Part shown: piece after piece, positions 14,101 through 23,744 of the stretch
Layout of the letters: every line of letters begins with the position of its first letter
How positions within the stretch are numbered: position 1 is the stretch's first letter
Assembly: GCA_916610825.1 (NCBI GenBank)
Contig: OU744448.1
Span: 18,661,936-18,725,935 of the forward strand
Source: Haliclystus octoradiatus
Lineage: Eukaryota; Cnidaria; Staurozoa; Stauromedusae; Haliclystidae
Direction of reading: 5' to 3'
DNA: 64,000 nt
Translations under genes and position numbers: made by a program
The notes under the pieces: model-generated
Told to the model about the DNA's origin: nothing
Database searches by the model: none
The model's input: the letters and a program-made list of their open reading frames with translations, nothing else

Positions 14101-17100
14101 GTTGGGAAAACAAGGAATTTCAAGAAAATTTAGTACTTCGTCTTGGTGAATTCCATACCGCAATGTCGTTTTGTGGTGCTATAGGAAAGCTATTCCGATA
14201 TGCAGGATTGCAGGTAATTGTTTTAGTATAGTCTAGCTCAATGCTCGTACCTAGATTAATAGTAAATATAATGACATTCTAAAGTTCTTTCAAATTGTGA
14301 CTTTCAGGATATTCTAGTTGAAGCAGGCATTGCGGGGCAGGAGTCAGTCAACGGTGTTTTAAGTGGAAAATTTTATAATGGAAGTGTCCGTTGCCATAAA
14401 GTGATGCACGAAGCACTTGAAAGATTACGATTTGAAACATTCTTAGACCACTGTGAAGAGTCTGTTGTTTCAAAATTCAGCGAACAAATTAGTCAGCTAT
14501 CATATGCATTTCCAAGTGATCAATTTTCCAAATGTTTAGAGAGCGAGGATTTTAATTTTATTTGGGATCATTACATGAAATTCGTAGAAAAAAGCAACGA
14601 TGAATGTCCGACGTTTGCGCTATGGTCCTCTTATATTAAAGTTACTGGTAAGAATTGATTTTCGGAGCAATTATCAATTGTCTGTAATTTCACTGTTGTA
14701 ATAACTATCGCATTCTTCGTTGAAATCAGGTCTGCTGATGACGTTTATCAGAGCAACTCGTCAAAATAACTGGGATTTACACGTATCGTCTTTACGATCT
14801 ATGCTTCCGTGGCTCTTTGTGGCAGATAGAGTTCATTACTCTCGTTATTGCTCTGCGTATTATCTCGAAATGATTTCGTTGGAAAGCTCTCATCCAGGTA
14901 TATACATTATCCAACATTTCAAAAAGTATTAAATAAAATAGTGTTCGCAAATATTTATATAGGTGTAAATATATACTGAATAAATCGTTATCAATTTTTT
15001 GATAGAGACATATTCAGCACTCAAAAAACAATGGACTGTCCAGCGACAGGATAAATATGGCTTTTCTTCCGTTGCCTGTGACCAAACAATTGAACAAACA
15101 GCGAACAGAGATTCAAAAACTAAAGGTGGTGTTATTGGTTTTACTCTCAATAAAGGAGCTGTTCATCGTTGGCTTCTCGCACAACCTGAAAGATCCTCTA
15201 TTATGAATCAATGTCAATTGATGGCTGGTATCAATTTAGAGACAAGGTACCAGTCGCGTTCATTTTGTATGATAGTATAAAGTATATTATTGAGCTGAAC
15301 TAATATTTTTGTTTTGGATTTAATAAGGAAACGGAAGAACCTTGATAAACCGCAACGCCAGAGGCATGAAAAGGATGTACAAAGTGTTCTTTCCACCCTA
15401 AATTCAATGGTCAACCCATTTGATATTTCTGAAAAATCTGTTATTCAGCTTTCTAGTGGTATTGTTGGCCCAGAAGATGTGAAGAACGGTCTATTAAAAG
15501 CAGAAGAAACCGGAGAAAATCTATTTGTGAAATTTGCTAAAGAAAACTTACTCGGTGATTCCCCAGATTTGTTTGCGACATTAAAGAAAGTGCAGCTTCA
15601 TACCTTTACCACATGCGCGAAAACTTTCAAATTGACAACTTCGAAAGGACAGGTGATATCCTTGAAATCTTCTAGGAATCTCTGCGCTCGACTGCTTCTG
15701 CTTGCCCGCTCGCAAGAAATTGATCTAAAAATCGTTCTATCGTATTCCCTTGATATGGTCCCACTCAGTTTATCCACTATCGAAGGTTGTATGACGAAAA
15801 CGAACAAGTCAAAGCTTCTACATATCTTAGAAGGTATTTTTAACCTTTCACAATTGAAACAAAAGTCAAACTCTTATTATACATCTTAACCATTATTTTC
15901 AATTTACATATTTAGGTCTATCATCTAATTGTCGTGTCACTACTGTACCAGAAAATTGTGCATTAATGGTTGACGCAATGGCTATATTACAGAAATTGAG
16001 CAACATTCCCAGTACATTTGGTGGTATTGCAGCCACTGTTATTTCAAAACTAAAATCCCAAGCATATTTGTATGGTGCCAAAAGAGTCGATTTTGTTGCC
16101 GATACTTATCCATTGATGAGCATAAAAGCAACTGCAAGGGACCGTCGAGCTGCCAAAGGCGCAACCATTATAAAAATATACTCTTGTGAACAAAAAAGTC
16201 CTGTTCAGTGGGCAAAGTATTTACGCCATAGATATAATAAGGAAGCTTTAATAGACTTCATTTTTAATACTTGGAGTAAAATAGACCCCAAAGATTTACC
16301 ATTCCATTTATACTGTACAGTTGGTACTGAATGCATGAAAATCAACCCTCAACACTCTGAAACTGTTGTAACAACAGTCCCGGAACTATTTTCCGATCAT
16401 GAAGAAGCCGATACCAGACTCTTACTACATGCAAACCATGCATCTGAAGCAGGGTACGAAAACGTTATCATTGCCAGTCCTGATACAGATGTTCTCGTAC
16501 TAATGACTGAGAAGCAATCAGAAATGAAGACCAACCTGTATTTTTCTACTGGATCTCGAGACCAGGCTAGAATATTGAATGTTAAACACATCTCAGACTT
16601 TTTGAACAATCATATCCGTAAGAGTTTGATTGGTTTTCATTCATTCACAGGTATGTATTCTAATACATATATATTACTTCTAATGAAAAAACGACTGCAG
16701 GGCTACCAAGAAAGATGCTCAAATAGGCGAACATTTTTTGAAAGGGCGTTTTCAAAAGGCTCACTCTTCTAAGCGTCCATAGTTGATTTTATACTTCGTG
16801 AACATTAGCAGGCTGCCATAATTAATAGATATCGAATAATTCCACAAGGAAGAAACAGCAATAGAGTGAAGCAAGCATTAATGTTCATATTGAAATGTCA
16901 TATTCAGCTGTGTACGTCCTGAAATGCCTGTTTCAATGTCATTCCAGGTTGCGATTCTGTTAGTTCATTTTTTGGCAAAGGTAAAGAAACTTGCTGGAAA
17001 TTGCTTAACACCTCAAAACGAACAGAAATATTTCAAACACTTGGACGTGCTAACAAGCTAACTGAACAGCTTTTGAAAGATTTCGAGATATTTATTTGTT

Positions 17101-19567
17101 CCCTTTATGGCCAACATGGAACCATCAGTGTAAATTGTGCACGCTTTAATGCATTCAAAAGTGGAACATTTTCCAGTGAGTCCCTTCCCCCGAATGAAGA
17201 TTGCCTCCGTAAACATTTGCTACGCGCCAATTACCAAGCCTATATTTGGAAAAATTGTTTGAAACAGAAAATTATCGCTCCCAATCCAATCGGAAATGGT
17301 TGGCTAGATAAAAACAATACCTTAAAAATAGATTGGATGGACAAAAAACCTATACCTGATGAGCTTCTAGAAACAGTGAACTGCGGATGCAAAAGTGGCT
17401 GTACAACAAACAGATGTTCTTGCCAAAAATCAGGCCAAAAATGTAATGAATTCTGTAAATGTAAAGGTTGCAAAAATTCTGAAATGAATTCTCTAGTTGA
17501 TCCAGACGAACCCATAGAAAAAGAAAACGATAATCAAAATACCTACTGCCCCGATGATTTGGAATCTAGTGACGACGATTACGAAGTTGATAATTTTTAA
17601 CACCGTTATGTTATATAAATCACGTTATAAATTATGAATTATTATTTATTCCATTTTTGTAACCATTTGATTTGATAAATATTCATAGTTTAGTATATTT
17701 ACTCAGTTTTCAACAATGCAATTATAATCATATTAACTTTAATCGAATTAATATATGTTAACACATTAACACGTTAATTTGAAAATGTTTCGTTGTTGTT
17801 CATGTTGGCCCCATTATGTTGCTACCAACGCATTCTGTTGTCAACGGACAACAATTCTGTTGTCAACGGACAACAGCCAATCAGGTGCATTGTGCTCATG
17901 AAAGCGAGGCAAAATAAATTGCGCCTTCGAAAACATTCAGTTGAACTTGACATAATGGCTACAAAAATTGGCATAAAATTGGCGATATTAACAACAAAAT
18001 TAAATACTGAACTGGTGAGTGAAAACTTGCGAAAATTTAACAAAACATTGCTAACTGTATATAATTGAATATCTTGACCTCAAACCTTGTCCTCGACAAG
18101 TGTCTAGCCTTTTCACGCTTTCTGGCGTTTATTGCTTTTTGGCCCACGGTATACAACTTCTCATGCAATAGACTTTTATAGGCAACAGTAATATTTCTGG
18201 GATTGCTACCTCTACAGACATAAAAAATTATTGAAAATACTTTACTGATTTTTAATTATATTTTTTTGAAGTCTTGAAGCGTTTTCCCCATTGACTTTGT
18301 GTATTAATTTGAAGGGGCATTGAGCGCCAATTTCCCAATATTTTTTTGAGCTCAAATTTTTCACTTATGATTGTTTTACCCACTAGAAAAATAAAATCGA
18401 GAATGCAATTCAACTTTCAACCTTTCATTTTTTCGGACGAGTCTATTGTTAAGGCTCCGTGGCAATTCAATTTCCCCCTTGCTCCACCATCTCTAGATCT
18501 GTGATCCTGCTAATCTAAAAGGTTGGGAAACGGCGGCAATTTATTGTTAAGATTCTTATCTATACTACTAGCAATAAGTCAACCGGTTGCTGTGTTAATT
18601 TAAATAACAGATATAAAAAATAGGAAATGTGTGAGCCCCTAAGCTTGCAGCACTCACGCATTTGAAAGAGTTTATTTGACTTTATAGGTCAGTCATTATT
18701 AACGGTGGGGAAAGGCGCAGGCTAAGTTTCCGAAAATCTTGAACATTTCAAACTCCATGTAATCTCTTACATACTGCGATTCCAAAATATATTTTTTTAT
18801 AACAAAGCATAACTGTGTTTGATATACCTGGGGATTTCTGCCTGCCCGTACAGAAGATTTTCAGGACGTTGTGAATTCGGTGGATCACAAAACCCAGAGC
18901 CATCTATTTACAAGAGTTGGGACACGCTTTCATGTGCCGCTATCGTCTCCTATTGGATAGATGCCATTCACGTGATTTTTTGGACGCCATTTTCGTACTT
19001 TCGGCACCAGAGTTCTTGTTCTTTTGGCACCAGGTTTCCTGTTTTAAGCGAAGCGCGCGGAAACATGGTGAAACTAGTTAACAAATTTCGAGTTGTATAA
19101 GGTAGACACGCAAGTAAGCGCACTGGAACGTGGTTTCTCTTTCGCGCGTATAAAGCTGAATATTGACGTACTTCATGATATTTTTGTAAAATAGACTTAA
19201 TAAAATCGGCAGAATAAGTGCAGAAGTGTTTTTCATAAGAAACCCCATTCAGCTTACGTTGGACAGCTAGTATAATGCAACCCTTCTAGTCGGGGTTTCG
19301 TGATGTTGTGCTTTTCTATATTATGTTTACTGTTTCGTTTGCAGTAAACATGAATGCATCTATATTGGCTTTGGTTTGAAGTATAGCCATGATAATTACA
19401 GTCCTCCTGCTCCTCCAACAACTCAAGAAGAATATCCAATAGGCCCGGATGTAGCAGAGATCGAAGATCCTACTGTAGAAGAAGAACGAGCATTACAGGC
19501 TGCACAGCAGGAAGCATTAGAAGCAGAAGAGGAAGAAGAAGAAAGTGACGAAGGAGAAGATGATTAG
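2138..19567 (+). CDS. RSPH4A: Radial spoke head protein 4/6 homologue (RSPH4A/RSPH6A), nine 3' exons
   Basis: Component of the radial spoke head in motile cilia and flagella, which passes signals between the central pair and outer-doublet dyneins. Exons: 2138-2238, 2580-2622, 2732-2869, 3452-3549, 4052-4193, 4841-4950, 5583-5736, 10418-10535 and 19345-19567 (TAG stop). Every junction has AG/GT sites and the phases join, giving 374 full codons plus a partial first codon. Family hallmarks occur in the usual order: [121 protein letters not shown] and an acidic tail. The human orthologue is about 716 aa, so the N-terminal half lies upstream of the window. Vertebrates have two paralogues (RSPH4A and RSPH6A); which one cannot be decided here. 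Introns 7 and 8 (4.7 and 8.8 kb) hold mobile elements. Confidence 0.95.
5781..5824 (+). repeat. 44-bp direct repeat, copy 1 (copy 2 near 7956-8003)
   Basis: The stretch from TATCTAATAGC to GACAGAGCTA just inside RSPH intron 7 recurs in the same orientation near 7956-8003, next to the 3' end of the antisense Penelope-like element. The two copies bracket about 2.1 kb that includes a hammerhead-like motif and the retrozyme. It could be a target-site duplication or the result of a local duplication when the element inserted. Confidence 0.75.
5838..5910 (+). ncRNA. Hammerhead-like motif, copy 1 (Penelope-associated)
   Basis: CTGATGA at 5848-5854, a short hairpin (TGC/GCA around GTAA), GAAA at 5867-5870, then ACTA pairing with TAGT and ending in C at 5899. 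This is the conserved box order of a hammerhead core, with stems II and III visible. Stem I is poor here and the first pair of stem II is U-U, so self-cleavage is doubtful for this copy. The same ~70-bp motif recurs at 8015-8085, 10229-10303 and 50236-50312, usually next to TA-rich DNA. Confidence 0.5.
5930..7390. other. Non-coding part of RSPH intron 7, with a weak tRNA-like segment
   Basis: AT-rich DNA with no gene seen. On the minus strand, about 6690-6610 resembles a tRNA head: GTGGCCGATTGGTTAATGCC looks like a D-arm/A-box and is followed by a strong hairpin, but the B-box is degenerate. It may be a decayed tRNA-derived SINE. Elsewhere in the stretch I see nothing. Confidence 0.4.
7625..7674 (+). 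ncRNA. Hammerhead ribozyme, retrozyme monomer 1
   Basis: Stem I: AGCAGTA (7625-7631) pairs with TGCTGCT (7668-7674), seven pairs including one G-U. Core CTGATGA at 7632-7638. Stem II is GGC/GCC around TAATG, closed next to the core by an A-A mismatch. GAAA is at 7652-7655. Short stem III is ACA/TGT, and the cleavage triplet GTC is at 7665-7667, so the cut falls between 7667 and 7668. Open stem I with a very short stem III is the type I form reported in animal retrozymes. The A-A mismatch next to the core may lower activity. Confidence 0.82.
7878..7927 (+). ncRNA. Hammerhead ribozyme, retrozyme monomer 2
   Basis: Same fold as in monomer 1: AGCAGTA at 7878-7884, CTGATGA at 7885-7891, GTC ending at 7920, and TGCTGCT at 7921-7927 completing stem I. 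The predicted cut is between 7920 and 7921, where the second monomer ends. Confidence 0.82.
8015..8085 (-). ncRNA. Hammerhead-like motif, copy 2, just downstream of the Penelope ORF
   Basis: On the minus strand: CTGATGA (8076-8070), a TGC/GCA hairpin, GAAAC, ACTA...TAGT and C at 8025. It lies directly 3' of the Penelope-like reading frame and in the same orientation, the place expected for the terminal repeat of such an element. Stem I is weak. Nearly identical to copy 1. Confidence 0.5.
8090..10009 (-). CDS. Penelope-like element: reverse transcriptase + GIY-YIG endonuclease
   Basis: One open frame of 639 aa, antisense to the host gene inside RSPH intron 7. From about residue 160: [29 protein letters not shown] (first catalytic Asp region), [15 protein letters not shown], and GLYRDDSL, the catalytic YxDD-type motif. 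The C-terminal third has a Cys cluster (CNCRVKRPC...C) followed by [16 protein letters not shown], a GIY-YIG nuclease start. Such elements make DNA by target-primed reverse transcription. There is no internal stop or frameshift. The C-terminus ends soon after the IEWSI segment and lacks about 45-50 residues present in the copy at 46.1-46.8 kb, so it is probably 3'-truncated. The true start may lie upstream. Confidence 0.88.
   Translation of the reverse strand: MFNRTKDFDGERWRAFFYLNKETDQDINNVTTEDKFGFKSRNCPPQINELEEFELHLMKMTQHIEFRKVDDQLQRQHKQDINKIKHSSKTFIAADKSRNFYELEINQHEKLLHNNVTTTYKKANSNTVNEINTEAKQISKELKIDKRAESIAQKPAFITLKDHKENFQNNPSCRLINPAKSEIGIVSKKLLEKIIINVKTTTKLNQWKNSFSVINWFKNLRDKQKLSFMVFDIENFYLTISETLLKKAIDYARKFTPISEKDIRIIMHARKSVLFSKGAAWTKKCNDSLFYVTMGSYDGTEVCELVGLYILDKLGKIFGKEYIGLYRDDSLAVLKNKSGPQAERLKKKLIKLFKESGLKITTKCNLKYVDYLDVNFNLQNGTFQPYRKPNDDPLYINIKSNHPPTILKHIPIAINQRTSESSNNTIFENTKISYENALIESGHDTNFAYQPRHERPITRNKRNRRRNITWFNPPYNKSVRTNIGQTFLNLIKKHFPKSNELSKIFNANTVKVSYSCTSNMKTIITNHNNEIINREKKNQQACTKQCNCRVKRPCPFNNDCLTESLVYKAKVTTTEDQEGQNYIGLTEGTFKQRYAQHMMSFKHRKYINSTQLSKYIWRLKDRKKNYKIEWSIKILCSVH
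10229..10303 (+). ncRNA. Hammerhead-like motif, copy 3 (decayed core)
   Basis: CTGAAGA in place of CTGATGA at 10239-10245, then a short hairpin, GAAAC at 10262 and TTCTTTGAC in place of GTCTTTGAC. Because both essential boxes carry changes, this copy should be inactive. It lies beyond the 5' side of the antisense Penelope element and in opposite orientation to copy 2, so the element is bracketed by inverted copies. Confidence 0.5.
10769..11710 (+). repeat. Left terminal inverted repeat of the CXC transposon
   Basis: Pairs with 17807-18445. The inner part (about 11440-11705) is nearly identical to the right arm. The outer part (10769-11038) is recognisable but diverged, for example GGGAAATGGGCGCTCAATGC against GGGAAATTGGCGCTCAATGC on the other arm. 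The CCGTGGGCC block at about 11399 is matched on the right at 18141. Confidence 0.85.
11039..11382. mobile_element. Palindromic MITE inserted in the left TIR
   Basis: A 344-bp foldback whose ends are 44-bp inverted repeats with about four mismatches: GTGTTTCGAAGTGATGCATT on the left against GTGTTTCAAGGTGATGCATT on the complementary strand at the right. It is absent from the right arm of the host transposon, so it arrived after that element was formed. Confidence 0.8.
11810..17600 (+). CDS. Transposon-encoded FEN1/XPG-like nuclease with CXC domain
   Basis: Nine exons: 11810-12301, 12398-13401, 13490-14213, 14308-14647, 14730-14897, 15006-15246, 15328-15833, 15916-16650, 16948-17600. All splice sites are AG/GT, all phases join, and the total of 4,863 nt is 1,620 codons plus stop with no break. 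N-terminus: two Cys/His clusters, each ending in a HxxCY motif (YHERCY in exon 1, YHQRCY in exon 2). Exons 8-9 carry the acidic residues of FEN1 in order: MVDAMA (Asp ~1178), FVADTY (Asp ~1221, followed by basic KATARDRR), [12 protein letters not shown] (Glu ~1322, Asp ~1324), [10 protein letters not shown] (Asp ~1348 and ~1350), and [14 protein letters not shown] (Asp ~1406 plus a helix-hairpin-like segment). These match human FEN1 D34, D86, E158/E160, D179/D181 and D233. A TSO1/tesmin-type CXC cluster follows (~1549-1579), then an acidic tail. Nuclease activity and a transposase role are inferred. Confidence 0.85.
17807..18445 (-). repeat. Right terminal inverted repeat of the CXC transposon
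   Basis: Mirror of the left arm without the MITE. Its inner end carries a short tandem duplication (ATTCTGTTGTCAACGGACAAC twice at 17832-17873) absent from the left arm. Open frames of about 75 aa occur in both arms only because the arms match. Confidence 0.85.
18446..19344. other. Remainder of RSPH intron 8
   Basis: Unique-looking AT-rich intron DNA between the right TIR and the last RSPH exon. No gene or clear repeat was seen. Confidence 0.6.
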
Positions 19568-22070
19568 ATCATTATTTTATTGTGATGTATATCTTCTAAA
19601 TGAAGAGAATGTTCTTCAGTTTAATCCGATTTGTACATAGTGTTTATTATGATATTGTTGATTACAAAATGGTAATTGAATGTACTGATTGGTTACTAGC
19701 TTGTTATACTCAAAGCTGTGCGTATATCGTCTATGACCAACGCCTTCCAGGCGTATGTTAGATCGATTTTTCGTCTCACGATACGTCGCAAGTCTTGAGC
19801 AAGACCGTAAAACCTGGAAGGAGGATTGTGACACCCCAAATATAAATTTCTGAATCAAATTTCGGGTAATTTTGAGACGAAAAAATTGCAAAATATCAAT
19901 TTTAAGGTATTACAGTACTGAAGCTCACGGATATGCAAATGCCATATCTTCTTCTCGGGCAAAATAGACCTATACCCCCTGGTAAGAAGCAGTTACGACC
20001 GTGTCGCAAGTAAAATATCCGTACGGACGGGTCACCCATGAAAATACTCTATCAGCTCTTTCACTTGAATGAATGTAAACAAATTCTCTCCTCCCTTTTC
20101 TCGGTAAGGAATTCTCTTCAGCAAAAACGATGTCAAACCAGGGGCGTTTCAAAACTTCAAACTTACGAATGTAATTTTGAAATTTAGGAATTTCGAGCCT
20201 CATTTCTTCTATAATAACTTTGACAAAAACAATGCACTTGTTACTGCTTGTCAATTTATATTATTGCACAATGTCTAGACAGTTTTCCTTTGAGTTTCTT
20301 TAAAAGTTGAAATGCTTCTCTAAAATTTCTCTAGAATTGAAACTTTCTTCGAATGTCGTCAAAATCTGTGTTTAAAAGGACAATTGTACTGTTTCTGTTA
20401 TTATCGTGGAAGAAACGTCGATGACTTGGATAATACAAAGTCTACTGAGTATTTTCCTTACATTAAATTTCGAAGTTTTGCGAACAAGAAAGCTGCTAGT
20501 GCTAGTCATTTTCCAAGGGGTTCAACATGAAATGTTGAGAATACCGCATGTTCACATCATGCTCACATTAAAGAACATCTTTTTTGTTAATCACTAGAGT
20601 AATGGAACGGTTTGTTAAAGAAAAAAAAGTTGTCACTGACTTATTCAAATAATTCATTGATTGACGTAAATATCTAAAACAATTTATCTACAGTCCAATT
20701 TTATAGCTTTCCATCCCCACGTTCGGAGTGGAGTCATTTTGACTCAACAAGAGCCTGGTTCAACTAAGACGTTTAATCTGTCAAATTTTAAACTTTACTG
20801 TTTGCAGATGTAGCTCTCTGTTCATGTCGAAAAGCAATTTAAATGCATTTAAAAATATTCTATTATTTTTCTGTCGTCGATATGAAGTAATGGAATTTAA
20901 GCCACGCCTACTGCGTTGCTTCTGTCTAATGTTGGTAGGTATTATATCATACACCGTACGACGAAGTCGCAAAATGATTATTGCAATTTCTGTGAATATA
21001 TTCTATTTGAACCCACGTAAATATTTTGTGAATAATTTCTGTGAATATTAGATATTAGAACCCACTTGAGCCATTTGATAAAGTTAAAAAATAGAATTCC
21101 CAAGCAGTATGGAGGGTATGACTGATAATATCGAAGGAGAGAAACTTATCATTGCAGCTGTTCGGACATGTTTTCATATCTTTCTGTCGAGTTCAATATT
21201 ATGGCTATCATGAATTTGATATGTTTCTTTTATACAAACGTTTCTTTGTTCTTGTATAATAATATAATGCTTAAGAAAAAGCAATGAATAATGTTCAATA
21301 ATAAATTTCACAGTCCGCTACAGGTCGCTATATATGTTTGTATCGTTGAAAGAACAAGAACTTCATTCCAGAACAATAATCTTGTTGCCATCTGAACAAT
21401 TGTGGACTAGTATTGACTCTCAAAATTTTTGTTTTTTAAATTTTTGATCCTTTGTCGTGAGCAAGTAGCCACCCCGGTAGCCACCCTTTAGACAAATTTC
21501 AATTTTTCCAATATCTCATCAAAAGAGGAACGATTATTTCGCGTATAAATCGTGGGCGTTTGCTCGAAAGTTCGCTACTCCACGAGTGTCCCCTGTAGAA
21601 ATGTGTTGCTAGTGTACACAGGGCAGCCAGACCATTATCTTCATATTTTTTGAGCGACACTTGTACGTCTTTTCATGCAGCATAATTCAAGCGTGATAGC
21701 TTTTAAGCCAATCATTTTACTAGATGGGGGATAGGAATTTGAAATGCTCTGCATGAGATGATCGTTGCCTAGCTCCTGGTAGATTGTTATTCGTCGGCGT
21801 ACTGCCTCATTTTTAAATGCGACAGACCATGGACAGACAGAGGGAAGGTAATTTGTGAAAATATTGAGAGGAGAGGGCCCAGTATGCTCTCTTGAGGAAT
21901 GTTGTTTAACTGTAACTGTGTTTATAACTGTGCATATAATCATCAAGCTGTTCTATCTTGTATATGTGGAGTTGTAATTATATGTGTAATTTACGTCATC
22001 ACTCTATGTAATTCCTGTAATCATCTATGTGCAATCATATGGTGTAATTTGAATAACAAATTAGGCTAGG
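19568..22070. other. Intergenic DNA downstream of RSPH
   Basis: AT-rich DNA after the RSPH stop codon. I found no convincing AATAAA poly(A) signal close to the stop and no exon, RNA gene or intact element. Short open frames here show no family resemblance. Confidence 0.6.
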
Positions 22071-22074
22071 GTTA

Positions 22075-22320
22075 TATGGACGCACCGAACTCAATTGATT
22101 CCTTCATTCGAATTAAATCTCATGATAGCGCGCTTCGTATAACATCATTCGGTTCATCAACATTCCTCAAAAAACATTAAGTGCGTCAAGCTAGCTCCGC
22201 ACGTCAAGCCTTGACGTGCGGAGCTCTTCTCCATGAATTAAATTCATCGCCGCGTTATACGAGCGAGCTATCATCGCACCGAACTAAATACATTCTACTC
22301 ACGGTGCCGTGACTGAGCTC
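22075..22320. repeat. Palindromic MITE-like element with a GC-rich central hairpin
   Basis: Two arms match in inverted orientation: ATGATAGC...CGTATAAC near 22123 and GTTATACGAGCGAGCTATCAT near 22255. They meet at a perfect 16-bp inverted repeat, AGCTCCGCACGTCAAG, at 22193-22225 with one central base. The hairpin is GC-rich in AT-rich surroundings and contains ACGTCA. CGCACCGAACT also occurs near both outer ends, in direct orientation. Confidence 0.65.
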
Positions 22321-22625
22321 CTATATTTACCTTATATGGCAATAAACCGGGGGATGAAAAAATCATAAATCCTTTTAAAGAATGTTTCCATGGCAATGCG
22401 ATGGAAAGAACATCGCTTTGGGAAGTTGTTATGGTGACTTGTTTATATGATTGAAAGATGGCTGACAGGGAAGCTGATGTTTTCCAAAATCATGATTTAA
22501 AACATTTAAAAACGCTTTCTTCTAGTCAATCACAATGCATCAGCACTAGAATTGGGGTCGCTTTTATCATAATACGTTATCTAAATGGAAATTCGCATTC
22601 AATTTGCTCTGAGTACTATGCCTTG

Positions 22626-23740
22626 CTAGAACAAAAACTTCTTATTAATTGCTACGTCGACCTTTTCATCCCAATTAATATTATTAGTTAATCTTTTCAG
22701 CATGCTACAAGTAACTCGTAACCAATTACAAACGGGATTTATACCAACCAATTTACAACAAAGAGAATATAAATCACGTTTGGTAATATCAACACAATCC
22801 GATTGCACACATTCAATCGGATTGGCACGTTTCCACCATAATGAATCTCCTTTTTTCTCAACATCCAACCCAAGCACGCGAACGAAAGAATCGATATTAA
22901 TACATTCAGGCTGTTTTGAATCTAAACCATATAATTCTAAATGACTTTTAACATCTTGAGATTTAACGACATCTTCATTAACAAATATATCATCTATATA
23001 GGAATCAGTACCAGCTTCAACAATCTTGTTTAATGATAAAACTTTGGATAATATCGTTGACATGATCAATGGTGCTGAACTTAACCAAAACCAACACGGG
23101 TCAAACACCAACGACGATCATTAAACATAACTGTTTGAAAATTAGGCCATAAACTTGGACCTATATAAAGCTGCAAATATGCGGGCAAATATGCAACACG
23201 TAAATCTACTATGGTACAATTAACTCCCCACTGACGCCACTTTCTAATTTTATCAAGACAAACGTCACTCCCACCTGAATACACATTAACGTTGACATTC
23301 ATCTCACGAAAGTCAAAAATAGGTCTAACCTTCTTCTTTGCAGGTTGCTTAACAGCAAACATAGGGATTAATCCTTTCGGTTCACCATGAATATTAACGT
23401 CGTATGGTATTAAATAACCTTTGCTAATCCATTCATTCATTTTCAAATTGTAAGCATCACGGACATCAGGTGACATTTGATAAGTAGCGATAGTGTTACG
23501 TGATACTGCTGGCTCTTTACCGTCTGTCCATTTCCAGGACACTGTCCATTTAAAACCATCAAAATTAGCAATAAAATTATCATTATCAATATTAATAGGC
23601 AAAGATGCATTAACTTTACTAATAGCAGAAATAACATCGGACTCAATTTTATCACCGATATGTACTGTACCATTTTTAAAGACTGTTAATCCGCTAAGAT
23701 TCATGATAGTATCTAATCCAATAATCCCATTAATATCTCT
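22626..23740 (-). pseudogene. LTR retrotransposon A: reverse transcriptase, frameshifted
   Basis: Two overlapping minus-strand frames form one RT region. The upstream frame has WISKGYLIPYD, MFAVKQPAKKKVRPIFDFRE and NCTIVDLRVAYL (first catalytic Asp). It ends at about 23081 in RWCLTRVGFG and continues after a frameshift in the next frame as LSSAPLIMSTIL and SYIDDIFVNEDVV (YxDD catalytic motif), then a GDSLWWKRANP region. It ends without a recognisable complete RNase H or integrase. It belongs to the same element as the gag and protease at 24.3-26.4 kb. I would place it among LTR retrotransposons without naming a family. It cannot be functional as it stands. Confidence 0.8.
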
Positions 23741-23744
23741 TAAG

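Larger units (their letters stand above)
10769..18445 (+). mobile_element. DNA transposon with long TIRs and one spliced XPG/FEN-like + CXC gene
   Basis: A 7.7-kb unit inside RSPH intron 8, bounded by long inverted repeats. The left arm is 10769-11710 (interrupted by a 344-bp MITE at 11039-11382) and the right arm 17807-18445. Outermost matching bases read TAGACTGGTCC on the left and the complement of GGACGAGTCTA on the right. The arms are closely similar in their inner 250 bp and more diverged outside. Between them is a single gene (11810-17600). No RT and no DDE/RNase H catalytic pattern was recognised. I could not fix a target-site duplication. A decayed relative of the gene lies at 29054-29478. 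The superfamily is unknown to me. Confidence 0.8.

Noticed and set aside
18819-19100. 93-aa open frame in RSPH intron 8
   Set aside because: No recognisable motif, no splice logic with the host gene, composition like the surrounding intron.
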